Part shown: piece by piece, positions 35,575-46,663 of the stretch
Position numbering within the stretch: the stretch's first letter is position 1
Layout of the letters: the number at the start of each line of letters is the position of its first letter
NCBI GenBank assembly: GCA_002917075.1
Contig: NTMA01000054.1
Span: 186,001-250,000, forward strand
DNA length: 64,000 nt
DNA from: Hawksworthiomyces lignivorus
Lineage: Eukaryota > Ascomycota > Sordariomycetes > Ophiostomatales > Ophiostomataceae
Direction of reading: 5' to 3'
The notes under the pieces: model-generated
Database searches by the model: none
Told to the model about the DNA's origin: nothing
What the model saw: the letters and a program-made list of their open reading frames with translations, nothing else
Translations under genes and position numbers: made by a program

Positions 35575-37044
35575 CCGAAGTGCGATGCACAAACGCAGAA
35601 CTGGGTCGATGGATTTGGGGGGGGGGGGGGGGGGTTTCGAAGCAGGAAGGAGGCTTTTTGACGCACGATTATTCCGGAAAAGAACTTAATTTGACCAGGA
35701 GACAACGGCTGGGAATGAACAATCATACAAGAAGTTACAGTAACTACTCAAGAATGCGAGCGGTACCGAAGCGGCGATGGATATGGTGGTTGGTATAATG
35801 AAGAGACGAAGAACAAGGGGCTTGGAGTTATAGGACAGCACGAGCATCAGATAATAGAGAGGGTAAAAGCCAAGGCCCGTGAATATTTATTCTCCCAGCT
35901 GCTATCTACTACTCGGCACTCCGCTATTTCTAGTCTTTATGTCGATGTTAGCGTTCGAAGCGGATAACCGAAGAGACGTTATATTTACAAGATTTTTTTT
36001 CCTTTTGATTCCACCCCCGTCTCTAGGATGCTCTTATTTCCCAAGCTCAGTTTCAACTTTCGTCTACAAATATCTTACACATACCCAATAATAAAAAGTA
36101 GGTAGATTCTCGTTGCGCTACAGAGAGAGAATACAAATGCTGATCTTTTTTTAGATAGGTGTACTCTCCATAATAAGGAAACGCAAGATCGAGTACGGCA
36201 GTGCAAAAATAACATTGTTGTATTTGCAGTGATTTAATCTACGTTCACATCCATGAAACTAGAAGCGTATCCAGGGGGGAAGGGGAGATTAAAAAAATTC
36301 TCCTGCTGTCGTTGGTACAGAATCAACCACACCCTGATAATATATGGCAGTTGGCCAATATTTCTGTCGTTGCATCACCAATGTTCACGCAGTTGTCTCG
36401 AGACAGCGTGAGCAATATCCGCTACAGCTGCTATTGTGCTTTCTGCCTGCCTTAAAACTATATTCGATCTACACCTTTGATTTGCACACCGTTACTCGTC
36501 GGTTTCCATTCTCCCCCTGCGCTGCTTCACTTTTCCTTTCGCGTCTACCCGTCATGGTACTACATTCCGCCGTCTAAATGGTTGCAGATTGCAGAATACG
36601 GTCTTTGATATCCATGTGACTGGCTCTATTCTCATCAACGATGACCAGGGTGTAATCTCACCACTCCCTGATCTCTGCCTGTGTGCTCTCTACAACCAAA
36701 GGTAGCTTATGAATGCAGGAGAGGATCACCGGCATCTATAAAATATGTTGTCTCAACGGTGCCATGATCATCCTTTGACTTTGGGTGTCCGTGGCCGGAA
36801 TTGCTGCTTTGATTTCCTTATTCTTTTTGACGAATATCACGAGATAAGTGTATTGTGAAGTATTTCTACCCATAAAATTTTAGTCCGGTGTCAGTATTTT
36901 TACCAAGACTTTACCGCGATGCAGGATGGTAAAGACAAATGTAGAAAAAAAAAGCTGCCAAATACATCCAATGAAGCCACCGCTGTAATATATTATGAAA
37001 GAAAATCAATGAAGGATGCTTTTAGGTGCCAAATACGAAGAGGG
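35575..37044. other. Intergenic region downstream of Myb-like pair
   Basis: 1.5 kb between the convergent Myb-like gene B (+) and the SulP gene (-). It includes an 18-base G run at 35617-35634 just past the stop codon. Short open frames show no domain. Otherwise I see nothing specific. Confidence 0.55.
35617..35634. repeat. 18-base poly-G run
   Basis: Uninterrupted G tract 43 bp past the stop codon of Myb-like gene B, on its sense strand, so it would lie in the 3' UTR. A shorter 13-base G run lies at 56067-56079 past the chitinase stop, there on the antisense strand. Confidence 0.9.
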
Positions 37045-39721
37045 CTAATGGGCTCTAACGTCTTGAACGCCAAGTTCGCTCCCTTCTTCGACTTCAGTCA
37101 TTTTAAGTGCTTCTTGTACGTCATCTACATAGTGGTTCTCACCGCCAATAAGATCCACAATGCCAGATAACTCCATTAATTTCCATACTTCATGCGTCTT
37201 GTCTGGGCCTCGGCTGAAGAAAACACGCACACCTCTCTCGCGATAGCTCCGCACAATCTCCTCAAGCACCTGTGTCCCAGAGCCATCCATGCTCGTCACT
37301 CCGTGTATGTCAAAAATGACGTTACGATTGTGCTCTTCTCGCCGCAAGCGCGGCAGTGCTGGATGAGCTTTGTTTGTGCCATAGAGCTCCAGGCGCCGCA
37401 GCCGCGTCTTCAGCTCACCGGTATTGGCAAATGTCAAAGGCTCGGGTATCTTGACAATAAGGCAACCCTCGATGAACTCTAGTCGCTCTGGGTGATCTTC
37501 TGCATTTTCGAACCTGTTGGTGCCTGGCATCCGGCCAAGAATCTGGATGCGTGGTCTCGTAGCGTGCCGAATCACCTGCAAAAGAGAAAGACCGATTCCA
37601 ATAGCAATGCCCAAATTGAGTGAGTAGAAGATAGTGGCAAGCACAATAACCAGCATAAGACCAATTTCCGGCCAGGCACGGATACGAAGGAAAAAAAGAA
37701 TGTCAGCCGGAGCCTCTTCGATGAGAGACCAAGCTACCACGCTAATCATGGACGAGAGCACTGGTTTCTGGTCAAAGCTTTAGCGTCGGGATCCAGTTGT
37801 TGAGATTTGGTCTGATCAGAAGCGAAGCACTTACTGGTAAATAGTAAAAATACGGCAGAAGAAACAAGATGGAAACCACAGTAATAAGGCTTAAGAAAAC
37901 AGAGCTCAATGGACTCCTGCCTCCTGTAGATTTGTTCACTTTGCTTCGACCATACCCACCAAAAGCAGGCAAGGACATGAAGCATGCGCCAACAAAATTG
38001 GCGACGCCAAGCGCAACAAGCTCACGGTTAGGACTGAGTTGAATAGCGGAGAACGTCTCCTGCCCCCCAAGACTTTTTGCTGCGACTGAAGATTCAAAGA
38101 AGCCGAGAAGGGCAATGAGGAAAGACGTGCTCATGGCGTCTCGAATATGGGGCATGTGTGCTGTCTGGAAAGGCCATCGGAACGTGAAGGCATGACCAGA
38201 AGCCGCCTGGACAGTGCCTAAAATCTCTACGCCTTGTTTGTCCCACTCTAGCTGCCAGGCAAGGTAGGCCGAAAGAATGACCACGATGAGACGGTCTGGG
38301 ACATAGGCAACACTAGGGTATCGCGGCAACATGCGACGTTTAATCTCTCTGAGAGCGTCAGCGAGATTAACATACGAGAGGAGAGCTGGGAGAGAGTAAA
38401 TCAAAATTTAGGAGGCCTGGAGACAAACCTGCAAACCATGATAGTAGCGAAGCTCACAAAAGAAACAGACATTGTGAGGGTGTGAATTCTATCGATGTTG
38501 CTGAAAATGAAGCGAAGTTTGTCCACGGTGCTTCCATGATCAACACCGGCAGACTCAGAGACTAACTTTGCAAGACCTAGTTCGGGAACGAGTTGATCGA
38601 CAAATATGACAAAACCAATTGCTGAAATAAACCCGCGTAGAAAAGGGCGGGATAGGACGCTGTCGAGGAAGCCAAGACGAGCAATGCCAGCTAGCAAGAC
38701 AGTGGCACCAGCAATGCCCGTTACTACACCGCAAATCCTAGCATGCAACAAGTCGTCGTCGTCCCCGCCCTGACCCTGATCGATACTGGAACGGATGACG
38801 GTGCCGACTAAAAGAGATCCAGCTGCCTCCGGTCCGACTACCATCTGTGGACAACTGCCTAAAAGCGCGTAGATTAACGGATTGAAGACAAATGAGTACA
38901 GACCGTTGATGGCAGGCACATGAGAGAGATTGCTAGCAAGAGATAAAGCCATAGGAAGGTAGATGCCAGCGACAGTCAAGGCAGCGATGATGTCGCCTTT
39001 TAAGTAGGACAGTTTGTACTGGCTCATCCAGGCCACTGACGGGATGTAATATGCGAGATACCTAAGGCGAATCCAAATGAGTAAGTCGGAATGTTTTACG
39101 GAGTAATAAAAGCGTAGATGAAAGGAGGGGGGGATGGTGGCGACAAGAAGCTTACATTGTGCTGGTATTCTCCAGGCCGTGCTGCTCCGCTAGGACACTT
39201 GAGGTGCTCATCTTCTTGCTGCGAACTTTCCGCGCTATACTCCGCCGCCAGCTACTGCTGTCCCGCTTGCCCGTCAAAGTTGACAGGAGGCCGTCAAGAG
39301 CAGGCAGCGGAGTGCTTGGGCCACCCATGGCCGAGTTGACACCGGTGTCAGAGCTGTTCCCGCTCACATCTGGACTAGCTGGGCGAGGAGAAAAAGTTCC
39401 ATGGCCGCAAGGGCCGGAGCTGGAACATTCCCGGTCATCAAGTACATTCTGCAGCAGCGCGGTCGTCTCAGACGGAGATATGGCCGAATTAACTGAAGGC
39501 AAAGGCTGGACACTTGGGCCTGCACGGGAACTATCCAAGTCGTTGTCCGCGTCGACGTTGTTCATGAGGATTGTCGGTCGCGTTCGGGGAGAAGGCCGAG
39601 GGCTGGAGTCTTCTGGAGCCACCGGAGTACCCTGAGAGGCAGAAGAGGAAGGGTTCAACGTGAAGTTCTGACGCAAACTGCGAGACTTGGACGTCGGCCG
39701 TATGTTGTTTCCTCCAGTCAT
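37045..39721 (-). CDS. SulP/SLC26-family anion transporter with STAS domain
   Basis: Predicted 811-residue membrane transporter for sulfate or related anions. Four exons: 39156-39721, 38429-39061, 37835-38348 and 37045-37767; introns of 94, 80 and 67 bp, phases consistent. Residues 1-188 form a Ser/Pro-rich cytosolic tail. The membrane part opens with YIPSVAWMSQY and GDIIAALTVAGIYLPMALS, the SulP signature region, and runs to about residue 630. The C-terminal STAS domain (about 650-790) includes FDIHGVTSMDGSGTQVLEE, where the Asp-Ser loop is replaced by MDGSG. It most resembles the branch of SulP proteins with yeast YPR003C, not the high-affinity plasma-membrane sulfate permeases; that is from memory and needs a tree. 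The exon 2/3 junction uses donor GTTTGT and gives VCREIKRRM. Confidence 0.87.
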
Positions 39722-40566
39722 CGTGGTGTTCTCGCCTCCTTCATAAACGAACTCGATTAACGTCGCTGGTCAGGTTGCACGCGATAGGTGGAGGAGTTTG
39801 AACTGAGCCTAGATAGGCGAAGTTAAATTTTTGTTGAACGACAAGCTTATACAAAAGGAGCGAAGTCGGAGGAGAAGAGGAACTACCGATAGAAGAGAGA
39901 AAAGGCGAGAGAGAAGAAAGGAAGTCTCGCGAAAGACAACCAAAAAAAGAATACTCCCGGTAGAACTTCAATGATCAGGAGCCGGCGGGGACCAAAATGA
40001 AATCGTTCACCGGAAAAGCAAGAAAAATCCTAATGTAATAGATCCGGGCCATGGCAGGAAAAAAAACTTCGAAAGTGAATCCGCAGTGTCCTAGTCAGAA
40101 GTCGTGATTGACAGTGGATGTCTTGTGTGTGCCTTAATATCACCCTTACCATTAGCTGCTCCATAAACTGGGGAAGGGTCAGCAGGCCAAAATATGGTCG
40201 GTGCCGAATCACCAATCTGTGCATCGACATGTGGGATCGACCACTGTGCAGAGCCAAAAACAGGGTCTTAACTAAATTAGTTGGAGAAGATGGTGCGCAT
40301 TGCTATCGTCGTAACGTACTGCGGAACACTGCAGCCTCCCGCCAATCATGTATGAATAAGGAATAGAGCATATTAATACACTGTCTATTTTGTCTATAGC
40401 GTCTATAGTGTCTGTAGTTAGCGTCTATCTTAGTTATCCTGTCTAAACTGTCTATTTGCACTGTTTCTGATAGCATTGTTAATCTTTAGTTTGTCCTCAA
40501 GAGCCGAATATTCATTGATAGCTCTAATATATGATGTAGGATGATGCAAAAACCCTGATGCTCTTT
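39722..40566. other. Intergenic region upstream of SulP gene
   Basis: 845 bp. Holds the SulP promoter and the 3' side of the phosphoesterase gene. A degenerate 9-bp repeat occurs at 40383-40458. No other gene is supported. Confidence 0.55.
40383..40458. repeat. Degenerate 9-bp tandem repeat, GTCTATNNN
   Basis: GTCTAT-like units start at 40383, 40392, 40401 and 40410, then, after a 4-base shift, at 40423, 40441 and 40450, with a worn unit at 40432. The period is 9 bp. About 185 bp past the phosphoesterase gene start of 3' flank. Confidence 0.7.
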
Positions 40567-42790
40567 CTATACAATCGTACGCGCAATCCGAATCCGTCCT
40601 TCAATACGAGGCGAAATTGCCTTTGTCCAATCTGTCTCATATTCTTCTTTGGTAAGTGAGTCTCCAAGATGACTCTGGATGCCGGCGAGGCGGCACCATT
40701 TGCGAGCCACACGCCGCATTATCTCCATCTGCCGGTCAACGTGGCGGACGTCTTCCGCATTTTGTGATGGAGTAGCCCCATCCACGACGCGCTCATTAAA
40801 CGGGACGGCGCTGCACCTTCGTTGGCGTAGCCGAGCAGCCGACCACTGGTCCCAGCCCTCGCCATGATCCTCACCACGGTAGTCACTTGAAGTTGGACAA
40901 GAAGCTAGATCGCCACCCTCTGAATATGACATTGGCGACGAGAATTTTGGCGAAACTGTCCTAGAAGTTGGATGCAGGTGGGGATGATCACAGTCAATAT
41001 TGGACACGACCCGGTCCCAGTGGTGCTCCATAGGCGCGCTCCAGTGCTTCCACTGGTCAAGGACCTTGAGGGCCATAAAATACTGCCGCAACAGCATCGA
41101 AATAAGAATACCACTTTCCTCGTCGACGATCTCTTCAGCATCACCCCCTTGTGACTTAGCCAGGATGCTTTTGTACCCATCTGAAATAAGGTTAACGACT
41201 ATAGCAAAATAAGCAGTGAATTAAAAATTAGGTAGGTACCTTTTCCTCTAGCCATGTATCCTCGAGTACACAAGACATATTTCTTTTTTAAATCTGCAGG
41301 TGCACCGGCAATCTCCCACCTGGTGATACGCGATCCGGGTGGCTGACGTGGGTCAAACTCGTATTTAATGTTGGAGACCTGTGGGAAGCGGCCTACAATA
41401 TGGTCAGTTGAGTGGTCACATGCCTCTACCAGTTCTTGTCCCCTGCGGTGCTCTCTGTTATTCCTTTGTGTAGTTTATTCTTTTTCATTTCTCATATTCT
41501 CACCACCTTACCTTCCAGAGCAGGATAGAGAGATACCCCGTTCTCTAAAGCCTCTAAAATGGCTTGACCTGTAACACGGACAACCACAACCGGATCTTCG
41601 AACGGAAAACAATCGGTGATATCTTTGACTCTGATCGGTCCAGGTGGGTAGATCTGATCACCACGGATAGTACCCGCTGCCATGATCACACAGTCGGCCT
41701 GATAGTGATGGCGCATAATATCGCATACGAAATTAGCTAAGTTGCTCTCTTTCATACGTACGGTGGTAAAACGGGCATCCAGAGGTGCAGCAGTCCAGCC
41801 GACTGCTTTCTCCAAGCTTTGCTTTAACTTCATCGTGAGCTCATCAACAAGTTCCAGAGTTGGCTTATCCTGTAGGATAGAGGAAACAATATCCCGTCTA
41901 CGGATGACAAAGTCCCATTTTGGTGTGCCGCTTCTTGTTTCGGCGCCGCCGCTTTCCCTTTCCGGCTTCCGCCATGCCTCGAGGTAGCTGAGCTGCTTGA
42001 AATCGCTGCCAGACCGCAGCACGTGTGTTCCATTTATTATGCTATGCGAGTAGTAGTGGTCATGTCCACCGAGGATAAGATCAGCTTCTCCGGCCAAGTT
42101 TGCAGCTAGCTTGTTGTCGTTGGGCTCGCGTGCATGGGACAGGATTATGATCATCTCTGCGCCTTCTTGCCGAAGCTGAGGAATCAGGCGCTTAGCAGTT
42201 TCAGTGGCCGACTTGTAGATGATGTTTGCCGGTAAAGCATTGACTGTCTCCAGCCATTCACGCTCGCCCAATCCAATCAAGCCGATCTTGATGCCATTCG
42301 ACGACACGAGCATGAGGGTCTGCTGCGCATGCCCAATAGGCACATTGTCCCCGAGCGCTGGATCAAAGACATTTGCAATCAACCATGGAAATGAGCACTT
42401 AGCGGCTAGATATTCAAACTGTTTCACGCCAAAATCGAGGTCATGGTTTCCGATACACCCACACGCCGTTCCTAAGTTGTTGAGGATGGGTACCATGTGG
42501 CTGCCCTTGGTGACAGAACTCTCTAAACTTGGGTTGAAGGCATCACCCGAAAATAGTGTAATTAATTCTGACTGGCCTTTGAATCGGTCGCCGGACCGGT
42601 ACTCATCAACAACCGTTTGGAATCGCGCAGCGCCGCCAACGGGCTCTGCAGATGAAGGGTCCAGATGGTAGACATCATTGTAATGAAGGATCCGCAAGTC
42701 GGGAGGCGATGAGAAGGTGTAACCGGGTGAGAAGGTTATGAACTCGGTGTCATCCATCGGTGCGACTGCTGCTCCCATTTTTGGATGCAT
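40567..42790 (-). CDS. 5'-nucleotidase-type calcineurin-like metallophosphoesterase
   Basis: Predicted 681-residue UshA/5'-nucleotidase-family hydrolase, which removes phosphate from nucleotides or related sugar phosphates using two metal ions. Three exons: 41512-42790, 41240-41392 and 40567-41180; introns of 119 and 59 bp. The first ATG is at 42790 (MHPKMG); the longer frame starts with TTG. Metal-site motifs are all present: ILHYNDVYHLD, LFSGDAF, GNHD near residue 114, ILSHAREPND and GGHDHYY. The C-terminal nucleotidase domain follows (NLANFVCDIMRHHY, AAGTIRGDQIYPPG, FPFEDPVVVV). No signal peptide or GPI signal is seen, so unlike animal ecto-enzymes it may be intracellular. The last 200 residues form a charged extension with no domain I know. 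Exact substrate is unclear. Confidence 0.9.
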
Positions 42791-43750
42791 TGAAAATTTT
42801 CTTTCTTTGTCACCTTGGGCACACAACAGTATCTGACGCTTACGCCGCCACCATCCGTTTCACCAATGACCGGAAGGCGCGGAAAGGGATTAGATCTATA
42901 TGAGCAAAAAAAAAGGACGGGTATGCTCGTCTAAGATAGTTTGGAAAATAGATATAGTGGCCTTGAGTCTCTGCGAAATCCCTAAAATATGTTTGTACGG
43001 ATATCTTTCCCCTGCGTCTGCAATCCCTCTGCTTTATGAGGCTCTGTGTGTGTGGGAAGCACTGGGACTTTGTCTTGCCAACTACGGAGTAAGCCTAAGC
43101 ATATTACAAGACTGCACTGTGGGGCAGAAGTGGAGCATGAGGACGGTACGAGTACTCATCGGCGGGGTGTAGTAACGCATATCGGGGAGTGAACAAGGCT
43201 GACAATTGTACACCATGCATTGGACAAATTGCTGGAAGTGAACAAAGAGTATTTTTCTATGACAACTCCTTTGACCTCCCATCGCTGTAACTTAGAGCTG
43301 CAGAAAGACAATCTGCTTCGCTCATTGTTCATCGCGCTCTCTCTAGACCCCAAATTCAGTTCAGTGAGTGCATCAAGAAATGTAAGTAGATGAATCACTC
43401 CCAATCCCTTGTGCGAGTCCAGGTTCACGTGTAAGGGAGTTGCTTCGTCCTTAAGATGCTACTTGCTCAGCGGCAGGTATAAGGTCGGCTAGAAAGAAAA
43501 TAAGTAGTTGAGTATTCACAAGGGGAGCCAGAGAAGCGATACACAAGTAGACGAGGTTCGCAGGGTTAGAATATTATCATGGCAAAGTCAACAATGACAG
43601 ACGTCCGAGAAGCGGAGCAGAACCAGCTAGATGCTATAGCTTTTCCCATTAAACATACGGCCTAGGTCATGCAGCAAACAAGACGCAGGACGACCGTCAG
43701 CTAACAACAAATGAAAGAGACAATTGAAATAGGACAGCCACCTATCCACA
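42791..43750. other. Divergent promoter region, phosphoesterase and GNAT genes
   Basis: 960 bp between the phosphoesterase (-) and the acetyltransferase (+). Contains one TACGGAGTA motif at 43083-43091. The open frames here (for example 42900-43172) lack any domain. Confidence 0.55.
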
Positions 43751-44390
43751 ATGGCATCTCCAGAAGCTACTATCCGCTTTGCGCGCCGTGAAGGTGTGCT
43801 TATTCCTCCTGAATCTCTCGTTGAATCCGCATCGGACGCGTTATCTTATTTGCGGAGCCACTGACTTTGTTCTAGACGTTCCCGCAATCCTACAGCTGGT
43901 CCGAGAGCTAGCTGACTATGAGCATGAAATTGACAGCGTAGAAGCCACCGAGGAGAAGCTCTTAAGCACCATTGCTTTCGCGCCATCCACGCCGGTCACG
44001 GTTAGTGGTTCCGCGGCGTCCACAGAACCGACATCTCCAGATCGGCCAGCTCGCTGCCTTTTGGTTCTCACACCGGAAGGCGATCCTGCAGGCCTTGCAC
44101 TATATTTTTACAATTATAGTACATGGCGTGCGCGGCCTGGAATCTACTTAGAGGACTTGTTCGTGCGATCGTCAGAGCGAAAGAAAGGGTATGGCCGCAA
44201 GCTACTTGTAGCGCTAGCTAAGGAAGTGGTAGCCATGGGCGGTGGGCGACTGGAATGGAGTGTGCTCAAGTGGAACGAACCAAGCATCAAATTCTACGAG
44301 AGCGAAGCGGTCGGTGCCAAGATAATGAGTGAATGGGTCGGGATGCGCGTGGATGGAGAAGCGCTTGTTAAGCTAGCGGGAGACATCTAA
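43751..44390 (+). CDS. GNAT N-acetyltransferase, diamine (SSAT)-like
   Basis: Predicted 185-residue acetyl-CoA-dependent N-acetyltransferase. Exons 43751-43793 and 43876-44390 are joined across an 82-bp intron, giving MASPEATIRFARREDVPAI; the intron-free frame would not start with this sequence. The acetyl-CoA loop is RKKGYGRKLL (R-x-x-G-x-G), after the beta strand GIYLEDLFVR. The core elements ALYFYNYSTWRARPGIYLED and RLEWSVLKWNEPSIKFYES match the spermidine/diamine acetyltransferase-like branch of GNAT. Substrate is therefore probably a polyamine or small amine, by family only. It is divergent from the phosphoesterase and convergent, 121 bp apart, with the LYR gene. No targeting signal is seen. 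Confidence 0.88.
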
Positions 44391-44511
44391 GAAAGTCGAA
44401 GATGCAGAGAAAACTGGAATATCTCATACGGCTTTCAAGCTCACGTTTTATCGATCATCGGAAAAATAACTGGATGATCAATTACTCTGCGTCTTGCTGT
44501 TTTGTTTGTTT

Positions 44512-45591
44512 TCACGCCGTAGTCTTTTGTGACTTTTTGCCGCTTTCCTGACCGAGGACTTCACCACTATCGTCGATACCTTCAAAGAACTCATGATGCG
44601 AAGAGGTCGGCAGCATGGGCTTAAAGGGGAGGTAACCCCATGTGATGTTCCAGCCTGCTCCTGCTTGGTCCGGCTTCCGCTCCATAACTGCAGTCATCTG
44701 CCATACTTCTCCGTACAACCTCCTCCAAAATCGCGGCGTATAGCGATGGATACCGATTGCTGGCCCGTCGTATGGCCCCTTGAGTCGACCTTGGCTTAGT
44801 CCTTGTAAGACACGCAGCCGCCTAGAATGTGGCCGCTCAACAGCCCGGATAGGCTTTGTGGCATATTTTCTCCAGTCCCATTCCTCACCATCTGTTGCTT
44901 TTGACGGCTGCTGCATAGTTCGTCTAGCAGGAACTTCCCACTCTGCGCCAGCCTGACCGGTTGACAGCTGTTTCAACAGTTCCCACTCGCCTCTTGGAAC
45001 GGGAGGCAAGATACGATGAGCAAGATTCTTCCACCACTTCTTTTCTTTGGAACGAGCAGTCTTTTCTAAAAACTGCCGTCCCCAGGAATTTGATGGCGGT
45101 ACTGCTTTAGCCGGATCTAGCATCTTTACATTGATTTGTGGCCGCGGAGAGTTGTGTAGCTTGTACCGACTTTGGCTCTTTGCAAAGGTCAGAAGCTTCG
45201 CCATGTCCCACCGCTCTAGCCAATCGCCGACGGGATGAGATTCCCATAATCGAGCCTCAAGTTGGATTGCGGTTTCTGGATGTTCTGGTTGCCGTAACTC
45301 AGCCATGAGCTCTCGACGCCTCCATCCAATACGGCCGAACGCCAGCATCATAATCCGCCGCATATGAGCCATGTCCCCGAGATTCGCCGCTTGTAGATAC
45401 CGGAGGTCATGGTTGGCCCGCTGTAGACGCTTAGATGGTGTTTGGTCATACCTATGCTTTCTAAATCGGTGTCGGATCCGCGGCTCGATCTGAGAGCGGC
45501 AGATAGGCGGAAGGTATGAAGCTTCACGCAAAAGATGGCGGTAGAGATGCAGAGGCTGCCGGCACAATGCTGGCCCAGCGGACGGAGGCAT
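44512..45591 (-). CDS. LYR-motif (Complex1_LYR/Cup1-like) protein
   Basis: Predicted 359-residue single-exon protein. The N-terminus has an LYR tripeptide at residues 16-18 (PLHLYRHLLREASYLP), followed by a basic helix with FRKHR. LYR proteins are usually mitochondrial and help assemble respiratory complexes, Fe-S clusters or the mitoribosome, together with acyl carrier protein. The size is well above the usual 80-120 residues for simple LYRM proteins, and the long Arg/Trp-rich C-terminal part has no domain I recognise. It fits a fungal LYR subfamily with a long C-terminus, which I recall as Cup1-like. The ATG at 45591 gives a basic, Ser/Arg-bearing N-terminus. Role is inferred from the motif only. 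Confidence 0.78.
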   Translation of the reverse strand: MPPSAGPALCRQPLHLYRHLLREASYLPPICRSQIEPRIRHRFRKHRYDQTPSKRLQRANHDLRYLQAANLGDMAHMRRIMMLAFGRIGWRRRELMAELRQPEHPETAIQLEARLWESHPVGDWLERWDMAKLLTFAKSQSRYKLHNSPRPQINVKMLDPAKAVPPSNSWGRQFLEKTARSKEKKWWKNLAHRILPPVPRGEWELLKQLSTGQAGAEWEVPARRTMQQPSKATDGEEWDWRKYATKPIRAVERPHSRRLRVLQGLSQGRLKGPYDGPAIGIHRYTPRFWRRLYGEVWQMTAVMERKPDQAGAGWNITWGYLPFKPMLPTSSHHEFFEGIDDSGEVLGQESGKKSQKTTA

Positions 45592-46033
45592 TAGTTGCGA
45601 CGTATAAGCGAAACAGGCTCAGCAGCTGATGGGATTTTGAAGAAGAAACTCTCCGGGCAAGCTTCTTCCTGTCGTTTGGGTACCATGCGGGCGTGAAGAG
45701 CGCTTCAAGAATACAGTTGGCAAGATGCCCAAATTGCTTTTATCTTTGCTACGTACTCCGTACTTTTAGTGTTTAATAACCACAACTAGGTCTAACTTTT
45801 GAAAACTGTATCGACACGGAGTACATAAATAAATAAAAATTAGGCTAGCATCCTAACGAGCTTTTAAGTCTCACAGTGACCACACAGTATGTAAATTATA
45901 TCCTTAAAGAATTCCTTAAAGGCGTTTTTGATTGGTTAGCATTGAGTTTCTCTCCCTTTTCTGCCTTCCACTCGCTTGCAAATCTTGGCGCGTCTTGCGG
46001 CAATGAGCCACGCACAGAACGCAGAACGCAGCA

Positions 46034-46048
46034 CACGAAATCACGAAA
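46034..46048 (+). promoter_or_regulatory. Two SCB boxes (CACGAAA) upstream of the MBP1-type gene
   Basis: CACGAAA occurs at 46034-46040 and again at 46042-46048, same strand, 8 bp apart. It is the known binding site of yeast SBF (Swi4-Swi6). They lie about 620 bp upstream of the start codon of a gene that itself codes an SBF/MBF-type DNA-binding subunit. Confidence 0.5.
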
Positions 46049-46223
46049 ACGACACGTCCGCGACACCACAACTTTAATTGAATTTCCACACACTTCAAGA
46101 CCCCGGTTCCTGTACCCTCACCATCCAAACGAGATCTAGTCGAGATTTGTACATAGACTCTCCCTCTTCTTTAATCTCATCAATCTTTCTGGTCTACTTC
46201 CGTCGCTCTGGGGCTGCTCTCGA

Positions 46224-46230
46224 CGCGAAA
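46224..46230 (+). promoter_or_regulatory. Third CRCGAAA box, overlapping an MCB-like core
   Basis: CGCGAAA at 46224-46230, within ACGCGAAA at 46223-46230, so it fits both the SCB pattern CRCGAAA and the MCB core ACGCG. About 435 bp upstream of the ATG at 46664. Confidence 0.4.
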
Positions 46231-46663
46231 TAACATCCTTTCTCACTGCCGGTATGTGTGGTGCAAGAGGGGTGGCGCTAAATCCCTTTGCAATTCCTTG
46301 CCTTCATCTGCATGTGTCTAACATTCTCTGTTTCTTTCTTCAAGTTCTTCGTGTGTATCTTCTCTCTCTTAAGCATTGCTTTCTTTCCCTTGTTGCTTTG
46401 GTCTTCAATTTCGCTATAAACCAAGCCAGATCCGTGCCGCGACCCATCCTGCTGATCGAATTTAGACTAAGCCATCTTTGTTTCTTCTCCGCCCTTTTTT
46501 CCCCTTCTGTTGCATCTTCTCACCTTCATCCTCCTTCCTGCTGCTCTCCCGTATACATCGTACGTCGTCTCTCAGCAAACGCGGCTCTGTGTTCTTGTTT
46601 CACCGGCTTGCGCTTTGCGCTCTTTCATACCTCTCTTTCTCTTCTGTACATTTTCTGCCCTGT

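Larger units (their letters stand above)
45592..46663. other. Divergent promoter region, LYR and MBP1-type genes
   Basis: 1.07 kb. The part nearest the MBP1-type ATG (about 46250-46663) is T/C-rich and typical of a long fungal leader. It contains three CRCGAAA boxes and two TACGGAGTA-type motifs at 45754-45762 and 45815-45824. Confidence 0.6.

Noticed and set aside
37835..38404. SulP exon 3 starting at its upstream ATG (MIYSLPALLSYVN)
   Set aside because: It leaves no frame-compatible donor; the acceptor at 38349 restores VCREIKRRM in frame and matches the family better.
42791..42826. Longer N-terminus of the phosphoesterase from 42826
   Set aside because: The upstream codon is TTG; the first ATG is at 42790.
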